A DNA stretch of 10,924 bases. It comes from an uncultured bacterium. Its GTDB lineage: Bacteria; Cyanobacteriota; Vampirovibrionia; Gastranaerophilales; Gastranaerophilaceae. The position numbers and the translations under genes are program-made. Below the pieces are notes generated by a model. It was not told the DNA's origin. It did no database searches and saw only the letters and a program-made list of their open reading frames with translations. Numbering within the stretch: the stretch's first letter is position 1; the number at the start of each line of letters is the position of its first letter. Positions 1-5,452 of this stretch are shown piece by piece. Location: NCBI GenBank assembly GCA_902464375.1, contig CABQIM010000061.1, positions 1-10,924 on the forward strand, read 5' to 3'.

Positions 1-39
1 ATTTTAAATAATCAGAAAATAAACAACTTAAGGAAAATT

Positions 40-87
40 TAAAACGAACTTAACGACTCAAAGACTTAAAGACTTAACGACGTAAAA
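40..87 (+). repeat. Tandem 8-nt repeat upstream of fabD
   Basis: From 48 to 87 the sequence reads as five consecutive octamers: ACTTAACG, ACTCAAAG, ACTTAAAG, ACTTAACG and ACGTAAAA, preceded by TAAAACGA. The array ends a few bases before the fabD ribosome binding site. The 19-nt run TAAAACGAACTTAACGACT at 40-58 recurs exactly on the minus strand just upstream of nifS (6701-6683). An 8-nt period does not keep a reading frame, so this is non-coding repeat DNA. Its function is unknown. Confidence 0.8.
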
Positions 88-102
88 GAAAAGGAGTATA
101 CT

Positions 103-1050
103 ATGGTAAAAAAAATAGGATTCTTATTCCCAGGACAGGGTGCTCAATCTGTAGGAATGGGTAAAGATTTATATGAAAATTTTGCTGCAGCAAAATCTGT
201 TTACGATACAGCAGATTCAACATTAGGTAAAAGTATTTCGACAATTTGTTTCGAAGGACCTGAAGAAGATTTGAAACAAACTGTTAATACTCAGCCTTCA
301 ATTGTAACAACTTCTATTGCAGCTTTAGAAGCTTTGAAATCTGAATTAAATATTACACCGGATTTTGTTGCCGGTCATTCATTAGGTGAATATTGCGCAA
401 TGTATACTGCTGGTGTAATGTCTTTAGAAACAACTTTAAAAGCAATCCAAAAAAGAGCTGATTTGATGGGTGCTACAAAAGGCGGATCCATGGCTGCAGT
501 TCTAAATGCAACAGATGAACAATTAAAAGCTGGTTTGGAAGAAGGTTCAAAAGTTGGTTACGTTGATGTCGCAAACTACAATTCACCGGTTCAAGTTGTA
601 ATCACTGGTGACAGCGATGCAGTTAAAGCAGCTTCTGATTATCTTCTAGCTAATGGTGTAAGAAGAGTGGTTCCACTAGCTGTTTCAGGTGCATTCCATT
701 CTAAATACATGGAAAATGCTGGCAATGAATTTGCAAGCTTTGTTTCTGAATTAGAATTAAATGATGCGAAAATGCCTGTTATTACAAACGTAGATGCAGC
801 AGAAACATTGAAAGCTGATGATTTTAAATCAAAAATGCCTAAACAAATTTCTTCATCAGTACATTGGACTCAAACTATCCAAAAAATGGTTGAAGAAGGT
901 GTTGATACATTTGTTGAAATCGGTCCGGGTAAAGTTCTTGCAGGCTTAAATAAAAAAATTGCTCCGGAAACTACTATGTATAACGTATTTGATAAAGCTT
1001 CTTTGGATGCAACTGTTACAGCATTAAAAGAACAAATGGCTGGAGTTTAA
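103..1050 (+). CDS. fabD: Malonyl-CoA:ACP transacylase FabD
   Basis: FabD moves the malonyl group from malonyl-CoA to acyl carrier protein, supplying the two-carbon donor for type II fatty-acid synthesis in the cytoplasm. The 315-residue length is normal for the family. The N-terminal GQGAQ motif is at residues 11-15 (oxyanion Gln12). The nucleophile elbow GHSLGEY carries His92 and Ser93. Arg118 in QKRADLM should bind the malonyl carboxylate, His199 in GAFHS completes the Ser-His pair, and Gln248 matches the conserved late glutamine. The C-terminal VEIGPGKVL is also typical. The ATG is preceded by AAGGAG at 91-96 with good spacing. fabG follows 62 nt downstream on the same strand, so the two are probably co-transcribed. 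The start of the operon lies left of the window; fabH or plsX would be usual there. Confidence 0.97.
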   Translation: MVKKIGFLFPGQGAQSVGMGKDLYENFAAAKSVYDTADSTLGKSISTICFEGPEEDLKQTVNTQPSIVTTSIAALEALKSELNITPDFVAGHSLGEYCAMYTAGVMSLETTLKAIQKRADLMGATKGGSMAAVLNATDEQLKAGLEEGSKVGYVDVANYNSPVQVVITGDSDAVKAASDYLLANGVRRVVPLAVSGAFHSKYMENAGNEFASFVSELELNDAKMPVITNVDAAETLKADDFKSKMPKQISSSVHWTQTIQKMVEEGVDTFVEIGPGKVLAGLNKKIAPETTMYNVFDKASLDATVTALKEQMAGV

Positions 1051-1064
1051 AAAAATAATTATAG

Positions 1065-1084
1065 GTTGGGCATTTGTACCCAAC
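1065..1084 (+). other. Small hairpin between fabD and fabG
   Basis: GTTGGG at 1065-1070 pairs with CCCAAC at 1079-1084 around an 8-nt loop. Only an A-rich stretch follows, not a T-run, so it does not look like an efficient terminator. It may be an mRNA processing or stability element between the two genes. The stem is six perfect pairs; a function is not shown. Confidence 0.45.
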
Positions 1085-1112
1085 AAAAATTTAGAATAAG
1101 GAGATAAATTAC

Positions 1113-1844
1113 ATGACAGAAAGAAAAATTGCACTTATTACAGGTGGATCTCGTGGTATCGGTTTGGCTTGTGCTCTAGAATTAGCAAAAGCTGGATGCG
1201 ACATTATTATCAACGATATTTGTGATGCAGAAAAAGCTCAACCAGCTCTTGATGAAATCAAAGCTTGCGGTGTTAACGCTTGGTTCTACCAATTCGACGT
1301 TTCAAATTCTGAAGCTGTTCAAGAAGCTGTTGACAAAATGATTGCTGAACACGGCAAAATCGATGTGTTATTAAACAACGCTGGTATCACAAAAGATGGT
1401 CTATTCATTAGAATGGATATGGAACAATGGGAAAGAGTTATCAAGATTAACTTGACTTCTGCTTATTGTGTAACTCACGCTGTAATTAAGTACATGATGA
1501 AAGCTCGTCAAGGCTCTATTATCAACATGTCAAGCATCGTTGGTCGTCACGGAAATGCTGGTCAAGCAAACTACTCAGCTTCAAAAGCTGGCTTAATCGG
1601 TTTGACTCAAACTCTTGCTAAAGAATTCGGCGGTAGAAATATCAGAGTTAACGCAGTTTGCCCTGGCTTCATTCAAACAGCTATGACAGCTGAACTTCCT
1701 AACATCGATGAATACTTGAAAGCTATTCCGATGAAAAGACTTGGTACTCCAGAAGATATCGCTAAAGTTGTAAAATTCTTAGCACTTGATACAGAATACG
1801 TAACTGGTCAAGCTATCGAAGTTGCCGGCGGTTTAATGATATAG
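1113..1844 (+). CDS. fabG: 3-oxoacyl-ACP reductase FabG
   Basis: FabG is the NADPH-dependent reductase that converts 3-oxoacyl-ACP to 3-hydroxyacyl-ACP in each elongation round. The 243-residue protein is a classical short-chain dehydrogenase. The glycine-rich cofactor loop TGGSRGIG is at residues 10-17 and the NNAG motif at 88-91. The catalytic set is Asn113, Ser141, Tyr154 and Lys158 (YSASK), followed by the CPGF motif at 183-186. The C-terminal AGGLMI resembles the tail of true FabG proteins, which, with the position after fabD, favours FabG over a generic SDR. The start is set by AAGGAG at 1098-1103. No acpP follows directly; the next plus-strand gene is about 775 nt away, past repeats and a terminator. 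Confidence 0.96.
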   Translation: MTERKIALITGGSRGIGLACALELAKAGCDIIINDICDAEKAQPALDEIKACGVNAWFYQFDVSNSEAVQEAVDKMIAEHGKIDVLLNNAGITKDGLFIRMDMEQWERVIKINLTSAYCVTHAVIKYMMKARQGSIINMSSIVGRHGNAGQANYSASKAGLIGLTQTLAKEFGGRNIRVNAVCPGFIQTAMTAELPNIDEYLKAIPMKRLGTPEDIAKVVKFLALDTEYVTGQAIEVAGGLMI

Positions 1845-1854
1845 TGCTACGGTA

Positions 1855-1866
1855 CTACGTACGTAG
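1855..1866. repeat. Perfect 12-bp palindrome after fabG
   Basis: CTACGTACGTAG is its own reverse complement. It begins 11 nt after the fabG stop codon and runs into the left end of the first 75-bp repeat copy. It could be a protein-binding site or an insertion target, but there is no supporting evidence for either. Confidence 0.5.
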
Positions 1867-1936
1867 GCATTGGGTCGGCTGCTAGATAATAATTACTAGA
1901 TTTTATAATACTTACTGGCTCCGCCTCAAAGTAAAA
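1862..1936 (+). repeat. Imperfect direct repeat, copy A
   Basis: First of two diverged copies whose left ends are offset by 102 bp. Both begin CGTAG-R-CATTGGGTCGG, share TTACTAGATT in the middle, and end CTGG...CCTCAAAGTAAAA. Copy A can form a weak stem pairing GGC and CTAG on the left with CTGG and GCC on the right. There is no open frame of note inside. It fills part of the 236-bp gap after fabG. Confidence 0.75.
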
Positions 1937-1963
1937 CTACAAGAAATATGCGATAAATGAACA

Positions 1964-2039
1964 CGTAGACATTGGGTCGGATGACATTTTGTAAAATTAC
2001 TAGATTATTTTATGACTACTGGTCATCCTCAAAGTAAAA
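1964..2039 (+). repeat. Imperfect direct repeat, copy B, with stem arms
   Basis: Second copy of the element at 1862-1936. Its arms GGATGAC (1979-1985) and GTCATCC (2022-2028) are perfectly complementary, so the copy can fold as a stem-loop. The matching positions in copy A differ in sequence but keep partial pairing. It lies directly upstream of the terminator hairpin at 2046. It may be a REP- or MITE-like dispersed element or a structured mRNA tail; the sequence alone cannot decide. Confidence 0.75.
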
Positions 2040-2045
2040 AAGTAG

Positions 2046-2079
2046 GGTGGGAAAAGCGTAAGCGGTTCCCACCTTTTTT
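2046..2079 (+). terminator. Rho-independent terminator after the fabD-fabG unit
   Basis: GGTGGGAA at 2046-2053 pairs perfectly with TTCCCACC at 2066-2073, followed by six T residues at 2074-2079. It closes transcription coming from fabG and sits directly beside the stop codon of the converging minus-strand gene. Read from the other strand, the same hairpin is followed a few bases later by a T6 run, so it may work in both directions. Confidence 0.88.
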
Positions 2080-2080
2080 A

Positions 2081-2434
2081 TTACTTATTCTGTTTCATTT
2101 TTATAGCCAAATAGATTTGTTCTCCCAATATTTTTTGTCCTCTTGCAGAATTAGGATATTTCTCAGGATTTATTTCTTTACGCTTTTCTTTCTTTTTATC
2201 TTGAATTTTTTCTTGTTCACCTTTTGTTACTGTTAAAAATTTATTTGTGACACAATCTTCTTTTTGTGCTTCTCTTAACTCTATATCATGCAGTTTTGCT
2301 TTATCAGCCGATTTTCTACCGGTACCTTTTATTCCATATTGTTTTAATCTACGCATTATTGCTTTTTCTTCTTCATCCATGGCACAAGCTATTACACACA
2401 TAGAACATTCAAGACTTATTCTATCAATTACCAT
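2081..2434 (-). CDS. Small charged protein of unknown function, N-terminal cysteine cluster
   Basis: I do not recognise this 117-residue protein. The start is ATG at 2434, preceded by TTGGAG with 9 nt spacing. A TTG eight codons further upstream is possible but overlaps that ribosome binding site. The N-terminus has three cysteines in the pattern C-x2-C-x4-C within LECSMCVIACAMDEEE, a possible metal or redox site. The remainder is rich in Lys and Glu, helical in appearance, with no membrane segment or signal peptide. It converges on fabG across a shared terminator and diverges from acpP, with which it shares a control region containing a long palindrome. The frame supports a real gene: good RBS, sensible composition and a terminator at its end. 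Homologues would be needed to be sure. Confidence 0.62.
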   Translation of the reverse strand: MVIDRISLECSMCVIACAMDEEEKAIMRRLKQYGIKGTGRKSADKAKLHDIELREAQKEDCVTNKFLTVTKGEQEKIQDKKKEKRKEINPEKYPNSARGQKILGEQIYLAIKMKQNK

Positions 2435-2499
2435 ATACACACACTCCAAGTCTAACAATATGTATATCGGTACAATTTTTTAAAACTTTAACAATTTAT

Positions 2500-2540
2500 C
2501 AAAAATTGTTACATTTCTCAGTAAAGTGTAACAATTTTTG
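2500..2540. promoter_or_regulatory. Long palindrome upstream of acpP, candidate operator
   Basis: CAAAAATTGTTACA at 2500-2513 and TGTAACAATTTTTG at 2527-2540 are perfect 14-bp inverted repeats. Three further pairs (one G-T) extend towards a short central loop. Related half-sites containing ACAATTT occur on the plus strand at 2472-2478, 2491-2497 and 2531-2537. The palindrome ends about 8 bp before the acpP -35 box and lies within the divergent region serving the small minus-strand gene. This geometry suits an activator of acpP or a repressor of the divergent gene. It resembles no fatty-acid regulator operator that I can name with confidence. Confidence 0.65.
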
Positions 2541-2547
2541 AAGTTTA

Positions 2548-2575
2548 TTGCAAAATTATCTTGAAATAGTATAAT
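2548..2575 (+). promoter_or_regulatory. Sigma-70-type promoter of acpP
   Basis: The -35 box TTGCAA (2548-2553) and perfect -10 box TATAAT (2570-2575) are 16 bp apart. Transcription would start near 2582, leaving a leader of about 38 nt before the acpP ATG. It is the best promoter match in the window, consistent with the high expression usual for acyl carrier protein. Confidence 0.75.
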
Positions 2576-2619
2576 TTAATGGAATAGTGTATTACACAAT
2601 AATGAAGAGGATAAAAAAC

Positions 2620-2850
2620 ATGAGTACATTTGAAAAAGTTAAAAAAGTTGTAGTTGACCAATTAAGCTGCGATGAAGCTTTAGTTACTCCAGAAGCAAGC
2701 TTTACAGCTGATTTGGGTGCTGATTCTTTAGATACAGTTGAATTAGTTATGGCTTTTGAAGAAGAATTCGGTTGTGAAATTCCTGATGAAGAAGCTGAAA
2801 AAATTCAAACAGTTCAAGATGCAGTTAGCTACATCGATTCACACTCATAG
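2620..2850 (+). CDS. acpP: Acyl carrier protein
   Basis: Acyl carrier protein holds growing acyl chains as thioesters on a 4'-phosphopantetheine arm and shuttles them between the Fab enzymes. The start is ATG at 2620 because GAAGAGG at 2604-2610 lies 9 nt upstream and MSTFEKVKKVV is the usual ACP beginning; a GTG at 2587 in the same frame is less likely. The mature 76 residues are standard. The attachment site is Ser36 in LGADSLDTVELVMAFEEEF. The protein is strongly acidic and should fold as a four-helix bundle. It has its own promoter, and a hairpin downstream separates it from fabF. Confidence 0.97.
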   Translation: MSTFEKVKKVVVDQLSCDEALVTPEASFTADLGADSLDTVELVMAFEEEFGCEIPDEEAEKIQTVQDAVSYIDSHS

Positions 2851-2870
2851 TAAGATTTGAATTTATATTG

Positions 2871-2914
2871 AGAGGGTGAGGATTTTGTATATTTTCGCCC
2901 TCTTCTTATATCTT
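2871..2914 (+). terminator. Hairpin between acpP and fabF, possible partial terminator
   Basis: AGAGGGTGA at 2871-2879 pairs with TCGCCCTCT at 2895-2903 (one G-T pair), and the stem can extend inward with weaker pairs. The following TCTTCTTATATCTT is pyrimidine-rich but lacks a clean T-run. This fits partial termination or a 3'-end stabiliser that lets acpP mRNA accumulate above fabF mRNA. The stem is visible; its effect is inferred. Confidence 0.55.
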
Positions 2915-3002
2915 GAGTAATATTATTATTCACAAAGTTAGAGCTGAAAGTGCCAATATAATCTTAATATTGGCGGGATATGATTTAAGGGAAAAAGAGA
3001 AT

Positions 3003-4256
3003 ATGACAAAACGTAGAGTTGTAATAACAGGTATGGGTGCCGTTACTCCTTGTGGTATTGGAGTTAAAAATTTCTGGAACTCAATGCTTGAAGGTAAAAG
3101 TGGTGTATCTTTGATTGAATCAATTGATACAGAAAGACATACTGTTAAAATCGCAGGAGAAATCAAAGACAAAGATTTCAATCCGGAAGATTATATGTCA
3201 TCAAAAGACGCAAACAGAATGGACAGATTTACTCAGTTCGCAATGGTTGCAGCTGATGAAGCAATTGCTGATGCAGGTATTGATGAAGCAAAAATTGACC
3301 CATATAGAATTGGTGTATTAGTAAGTTCTGCAGCTGGTGGTTTCAAAACATTTGAAAAGAACCACATGGCTATGATTCAAAAAGGACCTACAAAAGGTTC
3401 TCCATTCACAGTTCCTATGCTTATCGTAGATATGGCATCAGGTAGAATTTCTATGAAGCATGGTTACAAAGGCGTTAACAAGGCTGTTGTATCAGCTTGT
3501 GCAACAGGTTCACATTCAATCGGTGACGCATTCAGAACAATCCAATACGGTGATGCTGATGTAATGGTTGCAGGTGGTTGCGAAGCTACAATTACAACAC
3601 TTGGTATCGGTGCATTCACTGCAGCAAGAACTTTATCTAAGAGAAATGATGAGCCGACAAAAGCATCAAGACCTTATGACAAAGACAGAGATGGTTTTGT
3701 AATGGGTGAAGGCGCAGGTGTTCTTGTTCTTGAAGAATATGAATTCGCTAAAAAACGTGGTGCTCACATTTATGCAGAAATCGTTGGTTATGGTCAATCA
3801 GCTGATGCTTATGATATGGTAGCTCCGGATCCAGAAGGCAATGGTGCAATCAAGTCTATGGAATTGGCTATGGCTGATGCTGGTTTGAAACCAGAAGACA
3901 TTGATTACATCAACCCACACGGTACAAGTACCGGTTTAGGTGACGTAGCAGAATCACAAGCTATTGCTAAGATTTTTGGCGATAAAGAAAAGAACCCTAA
4001 CTTGCTAGTAAGTTCAACAAAGAGCATGCACGGTCATATGTTAGGTGCTACCGGTGCTGTTGAAGGTATTGTTTGTGTTAAAACAATTACTGATGGTAAA
4101 GTTCCTCCAACAATTAATCTTGATAACCAAGATGAACACGTTGCAAATCTTGATTATGTTCCACATAAAGCAAGAGATAAGAAAGTTCATGCAGCACTTT
4201 CAAATTCATTTGGATTTGGCGGTCACAATGCTACTTTGGTATTCAAAGAAGTTTAG
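3003..4256 (+). CDS. fabF: 3-oxoacyl-ACP synthase II FabF
   Basis: FabF (KAS II) condenses acyl-ACP with malonyl-ACP in the elongation step. The start is ATG at 3003, giving 417 residues that begin TKRRVVITGMGAVTP, the normal family N-terminus. A TTG at 2913 would add 30 unmatched residues and overlaps the acpP hairpin. The catalytic triad is clear: Cys166 in VSACATGSHSIGDAF, His306 in NPHGTSTGLGD and His345 in SMHGHMLGATGA, with Lys340 just before it. The glycine-rich tail NSFGFGGHNATLVF is typical of KAS enzymes. A weak AAGGGA at 2987-2992 serves as ribosome binding site. The last plus-strand gene of the fatty-acid block, it is closed by a strong terminator. Confidence 0.97.
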   Translation: MTKRRVVITGMGAVTPCGIGVKNFWNSMLEGKSGVSLIESIDTERHTVKIAGEIKDKDFNPEDYMSSKDANRMDRFTQFAMVAADEAIADAGIDEAKIDPYRIGVLVSSAAGGFKTFEKNHMAMIQKGPTKGSPFTVPMLIVDMASGRISMKHGYKGVNKAVVSACATGSHSIGDAFRTIQYGDADVMVAGGCEATITTLGIGAFTAARTLSKRNDEPTKASRPYDKDRDGFVMGEGAGVLVLEEYEFAKKRGAHIYAEIVGYGQSADAYDMVAPDPEGNGAIKSMELAMADAGLKPEDIDYINPHGTSTGLGDVAESQAIAKIFGDKEKNPNLLVSSTKSMHGHMLGATGAVEGIVCVKTITDGKVPPTINLDNQDEHVANLDYVPHKARDKKVHAALSNSFGFGGHNATLVFKEV

Positions 4257-4275
4257 GTTTATAACGAATTAAGAT

Positions 4276-4309
4276 AAAAAACACCGGCTTTTCAAGTCGG
4301 TGTTTTTTT
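4276..4309 (+). terminator. Rho-independent terminator after fabF
   Basis: ACACCGGC at 4281-4288 pairs with GTCGGTGT at 4296-4303 (one G-T pair) around a 7-nt loop, followed by a T run through 4309. Upstream A residues at 4276-4280 can extend the stem into the T run. It ends the acpP-fabF transcript about 20 nt past the fabF stop. Confidence 0.92.
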
Positions 4310-4315
4310 AATAAA

Positions 4316-4344
4316 TAGACAAATTATATTAATTAATGTAGAAT
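4316..4344 (+). promoter_or_regulatory. Putative promoter of the small-peptide transcript
   Basis: TAGACA (4316-4321) and TAGAAT (4339-4344) are separated by 17 bp, each close to the sigma-70 consensus. The predicted start near 4351 would place GTAGGGC at the very 5' end of the RNA. In DNA this AT-rich, chance matches are common, so the assignment leans on position: it lies between a strong terminator and a small gene with a strong ribosome binding site. Confidence 0.5.
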
Positions 4345-4350
4345 GATTTT

Positions 4351-4429
4351 GTAGGGCTTAGTACACTAAATACTTTCCACCTGAACAACAAATTTTGAAG
4401 AAATTAACAGGAAAGGAGGTATTAAAACT
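4351..4429 (+). promoter_or_regulatory. 5' leader of the small-peptide mRNA, possibly masking its ribosome binding site
   Basis: The leader holds a small hairpin (TTAG-TACA-CTAA, 4358-4369) and CTTTCC at 4373-4378. The latter is complementary to GGAAAG at 4410-4415, which overlaps the Shine-Dalgarno AAAGGAGGT at 4412-4420. ACCT at 4379-4382 is also complementary to AGGT at 4417-4420. The leader's first bases GTAGGGC (4351-4357) are perfectly complementary to GCCCTAC at 4557-4563, beyond the peptide gene. No known riboswitch consensus was recognised. Confidence 0.4.
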
Positions 4430-4507
4430 ATGATTTTAGACAAATTAATAATGCTATCACTAGCATTAAGCATACTAGCAATAGCATTAAACATGTTAAA
4501 ATTGTAG
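4430..4507 (+). CDS. 25-residue hydrophobic membrane peptide
   Basis: A short open frame encodes a 25-residue peptide beginning MILDKL and ending NMLKL. Between them residues 6-20 are almost entirely Leu, Ile, Ala and Met, enough for one membrane helix. Charges are Asp4, Lys5 and Lys24. The ribosome binding site AAAGGAGGT (4412-4420) is essentially a perfect anti-16S match 9 nt before the ATG and the strongest in the window, which argues for real translation. The stop codon lies within an RNA stem (4504-4563). No homologue is recognised. Candidates are a type I toxin-like membrane peptide, a small membrane-protein partner or a leader peptide. The peptide gene occupies the gap between the convergent fabF and mscS genes. 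Confidence 0.6.
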   Translation: MILDKLIMLSLALSILAIALNMLKL

Positions 4508-4563
4508 GGTATGAAGACAGCTCCTAGCAGTATCGCTAAATCTTGTTAAGAGCTGTGCCCTAC
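4504..4563 (+). ncRNA. Two-helix RNA structure overlapping the small-peptide stop codon
   Basis: GTAGGGT at 4504-4510 pairs with GCCCTAC at 4557-4563 (one G-T pair). Nested inside, ACAGCTC at 4517-4523 pairs perfectly with GAGCTGT at 4550-4556. The helices are separated by a 6-nt bulge on the 5' side only, and a small TAGC/GCTA hairpin can form within the loop. The TAG stop of the 25-residue peptide (4505-4507) is part of the outer helix. Downstream is T-rich (TTTATTATTATTT) but interrupted. It may be a terminator for either strand, since mscS converges here, or a functional 3' mRNA structure. Confidence 0.6.
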
Positions 4564-4607
4564 TTTATTATTATTTACTACTTTACAGTTTTTGTCAATT
4601 GTGGTTT

Positions 4608-5444
4608 TTATTTCGCCATATAAACACTTGTAGAAGGAAATGCAAACTCGATACCTTCTTCTCTGTATCTGGTAATAATTTGTTTTATTATACTGCTTTT
4701 TATATGAACATATTTTGCCCAGCTAACTTCTCTGGTATAAGCTATTACTCTTACTTGGATTGAGCTTGCTGCCAAGTTATCAAAAAATACTTCTACATTG
4801 TCTAATATTGTAGGGCTTTCTTCTGCAATTTCTTTCAATATTCTACAAGCAGTGTCTAATTTCTCATTAGAAGTTCCATACTCAACATCTACTGTAATAT
4901 CAATTCTCCTTGAATTTGCCATTGATACGTTGGTAATTTCTTCATTAGAAAGTTGATTATTAGGAACGTTTACGACAAATCCTTCAAGTGTTCTGATTGT
5001 AGTAGAGCGTAAATTGATATTTTCAACAAAACCTTCGTACCCATTGAATTTGATATAATCACCAATTTTATAAACTCTATCTGCCAAAAGTCCTACAGAA
5101 CCAAAAACATTTCCTATAGCCTCTTTTGCTGCAAAACCTACTGCCAAACCTGTGATTCCAAAACCTGCTATAAGAGAAGTTACGTTATAACCAAAACTTT
5201 GTAAAAATCCGGCAAGTAATAAAAATACTATTACTGCTTTTAATATTTTGGATAAAACCGGTAATAGGTTGAGAAGCGGTGAATCAGAATTCTTTTGTCT
5301 TAATTTTTTATCTATATTTTTACTAAAAATATCAATTATAGAAGAAATTCCCCAGATTAAAATTATATTAACAACAACACCAATAATAAATTTTGCGTGC
5401 ACACCTAAAAATTTTAAAATCGGTTCAAAAAACATATCAATCAT
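4608..5444 (-). CDS. Small-conductance mechanosensitive channel, MscS family
   Basis: MscS-type channels open when membrane tension rises during hypo-osmotic shock and release solutes. The 278 residues match the compact family size. Membrane helices are near residues 17-40 and 62-84. The pore helix at about 88-118 has the family's Gly/Ala pattern (GFGITGLAVGFAAKEAIGN). It is followed by the beta domain (ADRVYKIGDYIKF, then NVPNNQLSNEEITN) and an alpha/beta C-terminal domain ending FPSTSVYMAK. The ATG at 5444 is only 8 nt after the nifS stop, and its ribosome binding site GAAGAGGA (5463-5456) overlaps the last nifS codons, so it is co-transcribed with nifS. Any functional tie to Fe-S assembly is not evident. 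The two-helix structure at 4504-4563 may act as its terminator. Confidence 0.93.
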   Translation of the reverse strand: MIDMFFEPILKFLGVHAKFIIGVVVNIILIWGISSIIDIFSKNIDKKLRQKNSDSPLLNLLPVLSKILKAVIVFLLLAGFLQSFGYNVTSLIAGFGITGLAVGFAAKEAIGNVFGSVGLLADRVYKIGDYIKFNGYEGFVENINLRSTTIRTLEGFVVNVPNNQLSNEEITNVSMANSRRIDITVDVEYGTSNEKLDTACRILKEIAEESPTILDNVEVFFDNLAASSIQVRVIAYTREVSWAKYVHIKSSIIKQIITRYREEGIEFAFPSTSVYMAK

Positions 5445-5452
5445 TATTTATT

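Noticed and set aside
2012..2236. Plus-strand open frame rich in Phe and Leu
   Set aside because: It starts inside repeat copy B and runs through the terminator and then antisense to the better-supported minus-strand gene. Its composition is the mirror of that gene's lysine-rich codons.
2247..2483. Plus-strand open frame opposite the small unknown gene
   Set aside because: No ribosome binding site. It is a reading of the complementary strand and extends into the acpP control region.
2500..2540. Cyanobacterial HLR1 (RpaB) site, suggested by TTACATTT
   Set aside because: HLR1 is a direct repeat of two such units with short spacing; here the units are inverted.
2913..3002. TTG start adding 30 residues to FabF
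   Set aside because: No family match for those residues and it lies next to the acpP hairpin. The ATG at 3003 gives the normal FabF N-terminus.
4351..4563. Glutamine riboswitch, 6S RNA or SRP RNA
   Set aside because: The glnA-type CGTTCA and GAAGTAGG signatures are absent, as are the SRP GGAAGCAGCC apical motif and the 6S rod with central bubble. A strong Shine-Dalgarno and an open frame fit an mRNA better.
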